Origin: Lacrimispora indolis DSM 755
GTDB lineage: Bacteria > Bacillota > Clostridia > Lachnospirales > Lachnospiraceae
DNA: 64,000 nucleotides
Direction: 5' to 3'
Assembly: GCF_000526995.1 (NCBI RefSeq)
Contig: NZ_AZUI01000001.1
Location: 2,356,001 to 2,420,000 of the forward strand
Within the stretch, counting starts at the first letter, position 1; each line of letters begins with the position of its first letter. Under the pieces are notes generated by a model. The model was not told where the DNA came from, searched no databases, and was given only the letters and a program-made list of their open reading frames with translations. Made by a program: the position numbers and the translations under genes. Shown here one piece after another: positions 55,304 to 63,999 of this stretch.

Positions 55304-55336
55304 TGGTATAATGATTGGACAGCAATCATTATACCA
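55304..55336. promoter_or_regulatory. 14-bp perfect inverted repeat upstream of the AraC gene
   Basis: TGGTATAATGATTG (55304-55317) and CAATCATTATACCA (55323-55336) with a 5-bp spacer. Each arm contains a TATAAT-like box, so it may combine a -10 element and an operator for autoregulation. Confidence 0.55.
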
Positions 55337-55455
55337 TAATCCGTGATGAAATGGTGAGAAGAGTACGATAATACAAATTAAATAATAAATAGTGCAAATA
55401 TCTTTTGACACGCATTCATTATACTGAGGATATTAGAATTTAGGAGGTAACAGCG

Positions 55456-56385
55456 ATGAACAAGAAACCGGTTCTGGTAATCATGGCAGCAGGCATGGGA
55501 AGCCGCTACGGGGGCTTAAAGCAGATTGACCCTGTAGATGCCCATGGAAACAAGATCATTGATTTTTCTATTTATGATGCGGTTTGTGCAGGATTTGAAA
55601 AGGTTGTCTTTATTATTAAAAAGGACATTGAAAAAGAATTTAAGGAAAACATCGGAGACCGCATGGCGGCGCATGTACAGGTGGAGTACGTATATCAGGA
55701 GCTTGGTAAGCTTCCAAAGGGATATGAGGTGCCGGAGGGAAGAGTGAAGCCCTGGGGAACAGGACATGCCATTTTATGCTGCAAGGATGCCATTGACGGA
55801 CCCTTTGCAGTCATTAATGCAGATGATTTTTATGGCAGAAGTGCTTTTGTATCCATTTATGACCAGCTTAACAGGGTTTCTGACGGAGAGAAGTATCAGT
55901 ACACCATGGTGGGCTACCAGCTTTACAACACCCTGACGGAAAACGGCCATGTGGCAAGAGGCGTGTGCAGCACCGATGAAGATGGAAAGCTTGTTGATAT
56001 CAATGAGCGGACCAGAATCGAAAAGCACGGCGGCAAGGCAGAATTTACCGAGGATGATGGGAAAACCTGGACCGGGCTTTCAGAGGATACCATCGTTTCC
56101 ATGAATATGTGGGGTTTTACAAACAGCATATTAAAAGAGCTTGAACAACGGTTTGCCGCATTTTTAGACAGGGAGCTTCCCAAAAATCCGGTAAAATGTG
56201 AATACTTCCTTCCCTTTGTGGTGGATGAACTGTTAAAGGAAGGCAAGGCAGAGGTTTCCGTATTAAAGAGTGTGGACCGCTGGTACGGTGTCACCTACAA
56301 GGAAGATAAGGAAACAGTAGTGAATGCCATCAAAGGATTGAAAGAAGCCGGTCTGTATCCGGAAAAGCTATGGGAGGAAATGTAA
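55456..56385 (+). CDS. Sugar-phosphate nucleotidyltransferase-like protein 2
   Basis: A 309-residue nucleotidyltransferase: IMAAGMGSRYGGLKQI (nucleotide loop), VINADDFYG (metal) and KPWGTGHAIL. Its stop overlaps the start of the NahK-like kinase (TAATG), and galE follows. In bifidobacteria, lnp/gnb loci combine a HexNAc 1-kinase, a UTP-hexose-1-phosphate uridylyltransferase and GalE, so a UDP-HexNAc/UDP-hexose role is likely. AGGAGG precedes the ATG. Confidence 0.87.
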   Translation: MNKKPVLVIMAAGMGSRYGGLKQIDPVDAHGNKIIDFSIYDAVCAGFEKVVFIIKKDIEKEFKENIGDRMAAHVQVEYVYQELGKLPKGYEVPEGRVKPWGTGHAILCCKDAIDGPFAVINADDFYGRSAFVSIYDQLNRVSDGEKYQYTMVGYQLYNTLTENGHVARGVCSTDEDGKLVDINERTRIEKHGGKAEFTEDDGKTWTGLSEDTIVSMNMWGFTNSILKELEQRFAAFLDRELPKNPVKCEYFLPFVVDELLKEGKAEVSVLKSVDRWYGVTYKEDKETVVNAIKGLKEAGLYPEKLWEEM

Positions 56386-57497
56386 TGGGAGACGCACAGT
56401 GCGGAAAGATTAAAGAGGCTATCGGACTTCTGGCCTTTGAGGGGGAGCCGGTCTCATGGATGCGCTATGGAAGCGGCCATATTAATGATACGTTTCGCCT
56501 GATCTGCAAAATCGGAGAAGGGGAAAAACACTACATCATCCAGAGGATCAACCATGAGGTCTTTAAGGATCCGGTTTCTCTTATGAAAAACATTGCGGGT
56601 GTCACTTCCTTTCTGCGGGAACGGATCGAGGCCCAGGGCGGAGATCCGTCCAGGGAGACGCTTAATATAATAAAGGCAAGGGATGGAAAGGATTACTGCC
56701 AGGATGGCGACGGGAATTACTGGAGAGGTTATCTTTTTATTGAAGGGGCCACCACCTATGATAAGGTGAGGAATCCGGAGGATTTTTACCAGAGCGGCAA
56801 GGCATTCGGGCGGTTTAAACGCCAGCTGGCCCAGTATCCGGCTGATGAACTGTCGGAAACCATACCCAATTTTCATAACACTCCGGTTCGCATGGAAACG
56901 TTTAAGGCGGCTGTAAAGGCCGATGTATGCGGCCGCGCCCATCTGGTTGAGGAGGAAATAAAATTCGTCCTTGACAGGGAGAAGGAGGCGTCCATTGCCA
57001 TGGATATGTTAAAGGCTGGCAGGCTCCCTCTCTGTGTCACCCATAACGATACCAAGCTTAACAACATTATGATCGATGATGTTACCGGGGAAGCCCTTTG
57101 CATCATTGACTTAGATACCATCATGCCCGGCTTATCGATCTTTGACTTCGGGGATTCCATCCGTTTCGGGGCCAATACGGCAGAGGAGGATGAGCCTGAT
57201 GTAAGCAAAGTATCCTTATCCCTGCCCTTGTTTGAGATTTATACAAAAGGATATTTAGAAGGGTGCAAGGGAAGCCTGACGCCGGAGGAAAAACAGATGC
57301 TTCCCATGGGGGCAAAGCTGATGACCTTTGAGTGCGGCATGCGTTTTTTAACGGATTTTCTTCAGGGAGATACCTATTTTCATATAAGCAGAGAAAACCA
57401 CAATCTGGACCGGACCAGGACCCAGTTTGCACTTGTGGCTGACATGGAAAAGAAGTGGAAGGAAATGGAGGAAATCGTCCGCAGGAGTGAAAAATAA
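56385..57497 (+). CDS. nahK: N-acetylhexosamine 1-kinase-like phosphotransferase (APH fold)
   Basis: A 370-residue aminoglycoside-phosphotransferase-fold kinase. GSGHINDTF begins the N-lobe, THNDTKLNNIMID is the catalytic loop (Asp, Asn) and IDLDTIMPG the metal-binding segment. This matches NahK, which phosphorylates N-acetylglucosamine or N-acetylgalactosamine at C1. Context (nucleotidyltransferase before, galE after) supports this, but a homoserine-kinase-like substrate cannot be excluded. The start at 56385 is coupled to the previous stop. Confidence 0.82.
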   Translation: MGDAQCGKIKEAIGLLAFEGEPVSWMRYGSGHINDTFRLICKIGEGEKHYIIQRINHEVFKDPVSLMKNIAGVTSFLRERIEAQGGDPSRETLNIIKARDGKDYCQDGDGNYWRGYLFIEGATTYDKVRNPEDFYQSGKAFGRFKRQLAQYPADELSETIPNFHNTPVRMETFKAAVKADVCGRAHLVEEEIKFVLDREKEASIAMDMLKAGRLPLCVTHNDTKLNNIMIDDVTGEALCIIDLDTIMPGLSIFDFGDSIRFGANTAEEDEPDVSKVSLSLPLFEIYTKGYLEGCKGSLTPEEKQMLPMGAKLMTFECGMRFLTDFLQGDTYFHISRENHNLDRTRTQFALVADMEKKWKEMEEIVRRSEK

Positions 57498-57523
57498 ATG
57501 TTTTGCTCTTGTATTTTGGGTCA

Positions 57524-57588
57524 AATGGGAGTGTTTGCATTCCCGCTTCATTGGGTGTCAACTGGATATACTTGTATATCCGTTTGAT
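57524..57588 (+). repeat. Two-hairpin leader element, copy 4 (before galE)
   Basis: Hairpin 2 is nearly perfect: TCAA-CT-GGATATAC, TT, GTATATCC-GT-TTGA (57558-57587). Hairpin 1 is weak here (GGGA at 57527-57530 with TCCC at 57541-57544). It lies between the kinase and galE. Confidence 0.65.
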
Positions 57589-57627
57589 TTATAGGTATTA
57601 AAATATGAATAAGAAAGAGGAGAGAAC

Positions 57628-58644
57628 ATGAGAATATTGGTAACCGGAGGCGCCGGATACATCGGCAGCCATACATGTATCGAACTTTTGGAACAGGGCC
57701 ACGAGGTTGTTGTGGTGGATAATCTTTGCAATTCCTCCAGGGTTTCATTGGAACGGGTAGAAGCCATTACCGGGAAAACGGTGGCCTTTTATGAGGCAGA
57801 CCTTTTAGACAAAGATGCATTAGATGAGATATTTGATTATGAGGTGATCGATGCTGTAATCCATTTTGCAGGGTTAAAGGCTGTGGGAGAATCGGTTGTA
57901 AAACCTTTGGAATATTATCACAATAACATTACCGGAACTCTGAACCTGTGCGATGTCATGAGGGAACATAAGGTGAAGAATATCATATTCAGCTCCTCTG
58001 CCACTGTATACGGGGATCCGGCCTTTGTACCCATCACGGAAGACTGCCCCAAGGGAAAGATCACCAATCCTTATGGACAGACAAAGAGCATGCTGGAACA
58101 GATTCTTACGGACCTTCATACCGCAGATCCGGAGTGGAGCGTAATCCTCCTGCGCTATTTTAATCCTGTAGGCGCTCATAAAAGCGGTTTAATCGGAGAG
58201 GATCCTGCTGGAATCCCCAATAACCTGACTCCTTACATCACCCAGGTTGCTGTGGGCAAGTTAAAAGAGGTGGGAGTATTTGGCGACGATTATGACACGC
58301 CTGACGGAACAGGGGTACGTGATTACATTCATGTGGTGGATCTGGCCATCGGACATGTAAAAGCCCTTGAAAAAATTGCTTCTTCAGAACCGGAAGTCCG
58401 GATTTACAATCTGGGAACAGGTCAGGGTTTCAGCGTTCTTCAGATGATCCAAGCATTTTCAAAGGCATGCGGGAAACCCATCCCATATTCCATTAAGCCC
58501 CGCCGTCTGGGTGACATTGCAGAATGCTATGCGGATGCCTCCCTGGCAAAGAAAGAACTTGGCTGGGAAGCGGAGCGTGGAATTGATGAAATGTGCCAGG
58601 ACTCCTGGAGATGGCAGTCAGGGAATCCAAATGGGTACAGGTAA
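57628..58644 (+). CDS. galE: UDP-glucose 4-epimerase
   Basis: A 338-residue extended SDR. NAD binding is by GGAGYIGSHTCIELL, with catalytic Ser in FSSSATVYG and YGQTK as YxxxK. It interconverts UDP-Glc and UDP-Gal, and often the UDP-HexNAc pair. It follows a NahK-like kinase and a nucleotidyltransferase. GAGGAG precedes the ATG. A strong hairpin lies 39 bases after the stop. Confidence 0.95.
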   Translation: MRILVTGGAGYIGSHTCIELLEQGHEVVVVDNLCNSSRVSLERVEAITGKTVAFYEADLLDKDALDEIFDYEVIDAVIHFAGLKAVGESVVKPLEYYHNNITGTLNLCDVMREHKVKNIIFSSSATVYGDPAFVPITEDCPKGKITNPYGQTKSMLEQILTDLHTADPEWSVILLRYFNPVGAHKSGLIGEDPAGIPNNLTPYITQVAVGKLKEVGVFGDDYDTPDGTGVRDYIHVVDLAIGHVKALEKIASSEPEVRIYNLGTGQGFSVLQMIQAFSKACGKPIPYSIKPRRLGDIAECYADASLAKKELGWEAERGIDEMCQDSWRWQSGNPNGYR

Positions 58645-58682
58645 GAGACTAAAAGCCTGAAAGCTTGCTTCCTGCATCATGT

Positions 58683-58712
58683 CCCGGCTGACCTGGCTGT
58701 AGGTCAGCCGGG
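58683..58712 (+). terminator. Strong hairpin after galE
   Basis: CCCGGCTGACC (58683-58693) pairs with GGTCAGCCGGG (58702-58712). There is no T-tract, so it may be a weak terminator or an mRNA 3'-end stabiliser. Confidence 0.5.
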
Positions 58713-58794
58713 GGCAGATGCTTATGGGGAATGATTGCATTTTCATATATTTCACTTTCTATTGATAAAATTTCAAATCATTTTGAGGTTAAAG

Positions 58795-59154
58795 ATGAAA
58801 ATTAAAAAGATGTTTAAGCAGATCAGGAATAATTATGTCATTAACCAAGTGAAAGGAATTAATATTCTGGAATTTGAACCGGATGAGATCATACGGTATC
58901 ATATGGTTTTTTCGGGAAGAGTACAAGGCGTTGGTTTTCGTCTGGAGATTGAACAGCTGGCATTGAGATTAAAACTGACAGGTTGGATAAAAAATCTTGA
59001 GAGCGGAAGTGTTGAGATGGAAATTCAGGGAATGAAAAATAAGATAGATTTCCTTTTGGATTTCATGAATTCGTTAAAACGAATGAAAATAAATCAAATG
59101 AAAAAAGATATACAACCAGTTCTTAATCAGGAGCAGGAATTTGAAATATTATAA
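58795..59154 (+). CDS. Acylphosphatase-like protein
   Basis: A 119-residue protein. After about 35 basic residues comes an acylphosphatase domain: VFSGRVQGVGFRLEIEQLA (phosphate loop with the catalytic Arg) and GWIKNLESGSVEMEIQG (catalytic Asn). Acylphosphatases hydrolyse acyl phosphates such as 1,3-bisphosphoglycerate and acetyl phosphate. GAGG precedes the ATG at 58795. The N-terminal extension is unusual for the roughly 90-residue family. Confidence 0.85.
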   Translation: MKIKKMFKQIRNNYVINQVKGINILEFEPDEIIRYHMVFSGRVQGVGFRLEIEQLALRLKLTGWIKNLESGSVEMEIQGMKNKIDFLLDFMNSLKRMKINQMKKDIQPVLNQEQEFEIL

Positions 59155-59202
59155 TCCTGACTATATACGTTATTATAATTAAAGCGGAAGATTTCCGTTG
59201 TC

Positions 59203-59252
59203 AAAGTATCTATCCTTATGATTATCATTCGTTGGGCGGATACTTTTTTTTT
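59203..59252 (+). terminator. Terminator after the acylphosphatase gene
   Basis: AAAGTATC (59203-59210) pairs with GATACTTT (59239-59246), followed by a long T-run. Confidence 0.82.
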
Positions 59253-59336
59253 ACCTTGCTGCAGCTGTAAGAAGATGTTTTAAGTGTTATGCTCACAATA
59301 GAACCTCTGGTGAAAAATTAAGAAAGGAAGGTATGC

Positions 59337-60179
59337 TTGTATACTGCATACATAACAGAGATGCAAATTATTGAAAAGTTTATTGCTTCTAAATACGGTG
59401 AGGATGCTTTGTGTGAAGACGGTCTGTTTATCAATGATAAATTTATTGCAGTTATGGATGGGGTAACTGCCAAAGGGGAAATTTTATGGAACAATAAAAC
59501 CAGCGGATTTCATGCAAAGGAAATTCTGATCAAAGCAATGGAACAATTAGATGGAAAGGAAGGTGCGTCTCAGGTGCTTGAATACTTATATTTTCAGCTT
59601 CATAAGCAATATAATGGCAATGAAGATTATTTTCTTAAAAATACTGCGGAGAGATTGCGGTCAACCATTGTAATATACAGCCAGAGACACAAGCAGATCT
59701 GGTGCTTTGGAGATTGTCAGTTCAGAATAAACGGGCAGTCGTTTAAAAAAGAAATGGAGATTGATGTGTTATTGGCAGAGGTAAGATCCGCTTATCTGCA
59801 TTCGGTACTGATCAGCGGGAAATCGGCAGAGGAGCTTTGCCTTTCGGATCCCTCCCAGGAAATATTACTGCCTTTCATAAGAAATCAATTATATTTTTCC
59901 AATTGTGATAAAGGCGGCAAATACGAATTCAGCGTATTAGATGGTTTTTGTGATGATTTCTCCAAAGTAATCGTAGCTGATGTGAAAGCTGGGGATACGG
60001 TTATATTGGCCTCTGACGGATATCCCAGTTTAGAGCCGTCATTACAGGAAAGTGAGCTGTTTTTAAAAGAGCTGAAGGAAAAGGACCCATTATGTATTGA
60101 CTGCTACAAAGCCGGATCCGGCTTCACAAACGGGAAGAGTTCCATTGATGACCGGACGTATATAAAATTTGTGGTGTAA
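59337..60179 (+). CDS. PP2C-like phosphatase domain protein
   Basis: A 280-residue protein with PP2C-type blocks: FINDKFIAVMDGVTAKG (metal-binding DG), STIVIYSQRHKQIWCFGDCQFRING, GDTVILASDGYPSL (second metal Asp) and the closing DDRTYIKF (Asp-Asp). It lacks a recognised sensor or membrane segment. The start is TTG at 59337 with GGAAGG upstream; ATG at 59361 is an alternative. No kinase partner gene is adjacent, so the substrate is unknown. Confidence 0.75.
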   Translation: MYTAYITEMQIIEKFIASKYGEDALCEDGLFINDKFIAVMDGVTAKGEILWNNKTSGFHAKEILIKAMEQLDGKEGASQVLEYLYFQLHKQYNGNEDYFLKNTAERLRSTIVIYSQRHKQIWCFGDCQFRINGQSFKKEMEIDVLLAEVRSAYLHSVLISGKSAEELCLSDPSQEILLPFIRNQLYFSNCDKGGKYEFSVLDGFCDDFSKVIVADVKAGDTVILASDGYPSLEPSLQESELFLKELKEKDPLCIDCYKAGSGFTNGKSSIDDRTYIKFVV

Positions 60180-60184
60180 AGAAA

Positions 60185-60230
60185 AAGCTGTTGTTCCGGC
60201 GGATCATTCGATTTGCCGGAACAACAGCTT
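60185..60230. terminator. Bidirectional terminator between PP2C-like gene and metF
   Basis: AAGCTGTTGTTCCGGC (60185-60200) pairs perfectly with GCCGGAACAACAGCTT (60215-60230). The A-run on the left gives a T-tract for metF on the minus strand. Confidence 0.9.
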
Positions 60231-60235
60231 AAATA

Positions 60236-61099
60236 TTATTTTGAAATCAGCCGGTGAACTGCTTCATATATTTTTGCGGCGATATAAGGGTTATTCATTG
60301 TGTAAAGATGGATGCCGTCAGCACCCTGAACAACGAGGTCAACAATCTGATCAATTGCATAAGCAATGCCTGCGTCACGCATTGCCTCAGGGTTATTCTC
60401 GTACCGGTTCATCATCGCAATAAATTTGGGGGGCAGGTCCACATGACAAAGAGATGCCATGCGCTCAATCTGCTTTTTATTAACTACCGGCATAATGCCT
60501 GCTTCAATGGGAACGTGGATCCCTGCAATGGAACAACGCTCCTGAAATCTGTAAAAATAGTCATTATGAAAGAAAAGCTGGGTAATCAACTGATCAGCGC
60601 CCGAATCCACCTTTTTCTTCAGATTTTGGATATCTTCAACGAGATTTTTTGACTCTGTATGTCCTTCCGGGTAGCAGGCCGCTGTTATATCAAAATCTCC
60701 ATGCTCTTTAATAAACGCAATCATATCACTGGCATGGGTAAAATCCCCTTTGGGCTGTTTGGGATCTAAAATGTCTCCCCGAAGCGCAAGAATATTTTCA
60801 ATGCCGTTTTGCTTAAAATTTTCTAGCTGAGTAAGTACATCTTCTTTTGTCAGGCCGGCACAAGGTAAATGGGCCAGGCTCTCAATTTTATATTGATTTT
60901 TAATTGCAGAAGCGATTTCACAGGTAGCGTGACTGTTACCGCTGCCGCCCGCCCCGTAGGTCACGCTGATAAAGTCAGGACTTAGTTCATGCAGCGCATC
61001 AAGGGTATCGTAAATTGTCTGAATCGATCCGGTCCTTTTAGGCGGAAAGATTTCAAAGGAAAGAGTTACCTGTTTTTTTAGGATGTTAGACAGCTTCAT
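60236..61099 (-). CDS. metF: 5,10-methylenetetrahydrofolate reductase
   Basis: A 287-residue flavoprotein that makes 5-methyl-THF for methionine synthesis. Signatures are SFEIFPPKR (catalytic Glu), SVTYGAGGSG, LALRGD and ITQLFF. It begins 14 bases inside the 3' end of metE, so the two are translationally coupled and supply methyl groups to MetE directly. Confidence 0.95.
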   Translation of the reverse strand: MKLSNILKKQVTLSFEIFPPKRTGSIQTIYDTLDALHELSPDFISVTYGAGGSGNSHATCEIASAIKNQYKIESLAHLPCAGLTKEDVLTQLENFKQNGIENILALRGDILDPKQPKGDFTHASDMIAFIKEHGDFDITAACYPEGHTESKNLVEDIQNLKKKVDSGADQLITQLFFHNDYFYRFQERCSIAGIHVPIEAGIMPVVNKKQIERMASLCHVDLPPKFIAMMNRYENNPEAMRDAGIAYAIDQIVDLVVQGADGIHLYTMNNPYIAAKIYEAVHRLISK

Positions 61100-63359
61100 T
61101 TCTTAACCGCCTTGCTGCCTGAACCATATGTTCAAGACTGAGTTTTGTTTCTGTATATTGCCGTGTTTTAAGCCCGCAGTCCGGATTCACCCATAACTTT
61201 TCTTTTGGCAGCCTTTTAAGCATCTCATGCAAAGCTGATTCAATTTCTTCCACAGACGGGACTCTTGGAGAGTGAATATCATAAACGCCGGGCCCCACTT
61301 CTGTCTTGAAATGATTTTCTTTCAGGGAATCCAGAATCATCAAATCCGAACGTGAAGCTTCAAAGGTGATCACATCAGCGTCCATATTGTCAATGGCAGG
61401 AATAATATCGGTAAATTCACTGTAGCACATGTGGGTATGGATCTGGGTCTCAGGTTTTACCCGGCTGTGTACCAGACGGAATGCAGGAATCGCCCAACTT
61501 AAGTATTCCCTGTCCCAGTCGGATTTCCTTAAAGGGAGCTTTTCTCTAAGAGCAGCTTCATCAATCTGAATGATTCTGATGCCGTTTGATTCAAGGTCAA
61601 GCACTTCATCGCCAATGGCCAGGGCAATTTGGAACGCGGTTTCTTTCAGTGAAATGTCCTCCCGGGGGAAAGACCAGTTCAGTATTGTAACCGGCCCTGT
61701 AAGCATGCCCTTCATAGGCTTATGGGTCAGTCTTTGGGCATAAACAGACCACTCAACGGTCATGGGCCTTTCCCTGGAAATATCACCCCAAATGACAGGG
61801 GGCTTTACGCAGCGGGTACCGTAGGACTGTACCCATCCCTTCTCCGTAAACAAATATCCATTTAAGCATTCACCAAAATACTCTACCATATCATTGCGTT
61901 CAAATTCTCCATGTACCAATACATCCAATCCCATTTCTTCCTGTACTTTGACGCATTCAAAAATCTTTTCCTTAATAAAATCACAGTATTGTGCTTCTGT
62001 AATGCTGCCCTTCCTAAAGGCGGTGCGGTTGGCCTTTACCTCGGCTGTCTGCGGAAAGGAACCGATTGTTGTGGTGGGGAAACATGGAAGTCCGAAGCTC
62101 TTTTGCTGAAGCTCTTCACGAACCGCAAATTCCGGAAGCCGAGTCAAATCACTTTCCGAAATTTTCCGTACCCTTTGCTGTACTTTTTCATTGCTGCAAT
62201 TTCTGTCTCCCTTCAACAAACCGGCGTTTTTTTTGTATTCCTCTGTTTCTAAAGGGCTTTGAGATAGGCAAATTTCTTTTAATTCCTTAAGCTCATTAAG
62301 CTTTTCCATTGCAAATGAAAAATAGCATTTTTGTTTCTCAGGCAGCTTTGTTTCATTCAGTAAGGTATAGGGAACGTGTAACAGCGAGCAGGAGGTTCCA
62401 AGAACAATATGGCTGCAATGCTTATGCAATTCAGAGATAAGCCTGAAAGATTTCCTGTAATTATTTTTCCAGATGTTTTTGCCGTTTACAATGCCTGCAA
62501 ACAGTACCTTACCGGAGGGGAAGCCCTTTGTCTTTATAAGCTCCAGGGATTCCTTCCCTTCAACGAAATCCATTCCGATCCCGTCAAAAGCCAATCCCGT
62601 TATTTCCTCATAACAATCCCGTATGTCGCCAAAATACGTCTGTAAAAGCACATTTACGGTGCCCTTTTCAGATAGGATGGCGCTGTATAGCTGCTTAAAT
62701 AAGAGAATGTCTTCATGGGTGAGATCGTGTACAAGGCTTGGCTCATCAAACTGCAGCCATTTGGCCCCTTGTTCATGAAACCTTGTAAGTATTTCCTGAT
62801 AAGCTCTTATGATGGCCTCAGTAAAATCATTCGTGTGCTTTTCACCGGTAAACCTTGCCAGCTTCAAAAAGGTAAATGCTCCAATTAAGACAGGCTTTGT
62901 TTGAATTCCCAGCTGCAATGCCTCTTCAAACTCATCAAATGGCTTACTTCCTGCAAGACGTATTTCTGTATTATCATCAATTTCCGGAACCATATAATGG
63001 TAGTTTGTATTGAACCATTTTTTCATGGCCAGGGCTTTCACATCCCCGTTGGCACCTTGATAGCCTCTTGCCATGGCAAAATAAGTATCAAGAGGCGGCA
63101 GCGCCAGACTGCGGTATCGGGCCGGAATCACATTTAACAGAACTGCGGTGTCAAGAACTGTATCATAAAATGAAAAATCGTTACTTGGAATGAAATCAAT
63201 CCCATGATTCTGCTGCGTGTTCCAGTGTGTACTTCTTAAATTTCCTGCAATTGTCTGCAATTCATCAGAGGATATTTCTTCTTTAAAATATCTTTCAGAT
63301 GAAAATTTTAACTCTCTTAAAGCCCCCACTCTTGGGTAGCCGACAACAGATGTCCTCAT
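61086..63359 (-). CDS. metE: Cobalamin-independent methionine synthase
   Basis: A 757-residue two-barrel enzyme transferring methyl from methyl-THF-polyglutamate to homocysteine. N-terminal YPRVGALRELKF, central PTTTIGSFPQT, and zinc ligands in HTHMCYSEF and the later NPDCGLKTR are present. GAAAGGA precedes the ATG. Upstream 63360-63498 is AT-rich, holds a GTTATT/AATAAC hairpin, and shows no SAM riboswitch or T-box that I recognise. Confidence 0.96.
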   Translation of the reverse strand: MRTSVVGYPRVGALRELKFSSERYFKEEISSDELQTIAGNLRSTHWNTQQNHGIDFIPSNDFSFYDTVLDTAVLLNVIPARYRSLALPPLDTYFAMARGYQGANGDVKALAMKKWFNTNYHYMVPEIDDNTEIRLAGSKPFDEFEEALQLGIQTKPVLIGAFTFLKLARFTGEKHTNDFTEAIIRAYQEILTRFHEQGAKWLQFDEPSLVHDLTHEDILLFKQLYSAILSEKGTVNVLLQTYFGDIRDCYEEITGLAFDGIGMDFVEGKESLELIKTKGFPSGKVLFAGIVNGKNIWKNNYRKSFRLISELHKHCSHIVLGTSCSLLHVPYTLLNETKLPEKQKCYFSFAMEKLNELKELKEICLSQSPLETEEYKKNAGLLKGDRNCSNEKVQQRVRKISESDLTRLPEFAVREELQQKSFGLPCFPTTTIGSFPQTAEVKANRTAFRKGSITEAQYCDFIKEKIFECVKVQEEMGLDVLVHGEFERNDMVEYFGECLNGYLFTEKGWVQSYGTRCVKPPVIWGDISRERPMTVEWSVYAQRLTHKPMKGMLTGPVTILNWSFPREDISLKETAFQIALAIGDEVLDLESNGIRIIQIDEAALREKLPLRKSDWDREYLSWAIPAFRLVHSRVKPETQIHTHMCYSEFTDIIPAIDNMDADVITFEASRSDLMILDSLKENHFKTEVGPGVYDIHSPRVPSVEEIESALHEMLKRLPKEKLWVNPDCGLKTRQYTETKLSLEHMVQAARRLRNEAV

Positions 63360-63498
63360 ACAGCGAAAATCCTTTCAAGTTATTTTACTATAAATAATAA
63401 CATGAGGACCTGGTTATAACGTAATATCAAAAAAATATCAGTATCTATAGGAAAAAACTATGACCCTTTAATCAAATGAAGCGGTCACAGGCAAAGGC

Positions 63499-63999
63499 CT
63501 AAAGAGCTGTATCCCGCAGCATGTTTCTCTCCGATAGTTTTTTTATAGAAGTAGCATACTCAGAAGGGGTCATCCCGGTCAAATGCTTGAACTGCCTGGA
63601 AAAATAGTGGACCGAGGTATAACCCAGGTGATTGGCGATCTGGGTAAAATTAAGCTGTCTGTTTCTTATCAGCTGCTTGGCTGCATCAATTTTCATGCTG
63701 TTAAAATATTCAATGACCCCGGTGTTTCCCTTTTCATAAAAAAGCTTTTTCAGCTGTGAGGTGCTGATCAGATTATCCCGGCTGATCTGGTCAATGGTCA
63801 GCTGGGTGCAGATGTTCTTTTCAAAATAGTGAAGGATGGTTTCATAGATGTCCTCTGCGGAAGAGGTGTCCTTGTGAACGGCGGGAGCCCGCCGGACGGA
63901 CAGGGAGTGGCGGTACATTTGTATGAGGAACTGTTCCAGATAGGTTTTTATCATCTGCTCTGCTGCAAAAGGTCCGTGATCCTTTCGAACCAGAACCTC
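63499..63999 (-). CDS. AraC family regulator (5' end outside window)
   Basis: The visible 167 residues hold the C-terminal part of an AraC regulator: NLISTSQLKKLFYEKGNTGVIEYFNSMKIDAAKQL (first HTH) and LNFTQIANHLGYTSVHYFSRQFKHLTGMTPSEYA (second HTH). The frame stays open to the right edge, and the segment before the internal Met (VLVRKDHGPFAAEQM) aligns with the paralogue at 54346, so the N-terminal cupin lies beyond the window. Confidence 0.9.
   Translation of the reverse strand, partial: EVLVRKDHGPFAAEQMIKTYLEQFLIQMYRHSLSVRRAPAVHKDTSSAEDIYETILHYFEKNICTQLTIDQISRDNLISTSQLKKLFYEKGNTGVIEYFNSMKIDAAKQLIRNRQLNFTQIANHLGYTSVHYFSRQFKHLTGMTPSEYATSIKKLSERNMLRDTAL

Noticed and set aside
63360..63498. 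SAM riboswitch or T-box leader for metE
   Set aside because: Only about 139 bases of AT-rich sequence with one weak hairpin; none of the conserved cores of these elements is visible.
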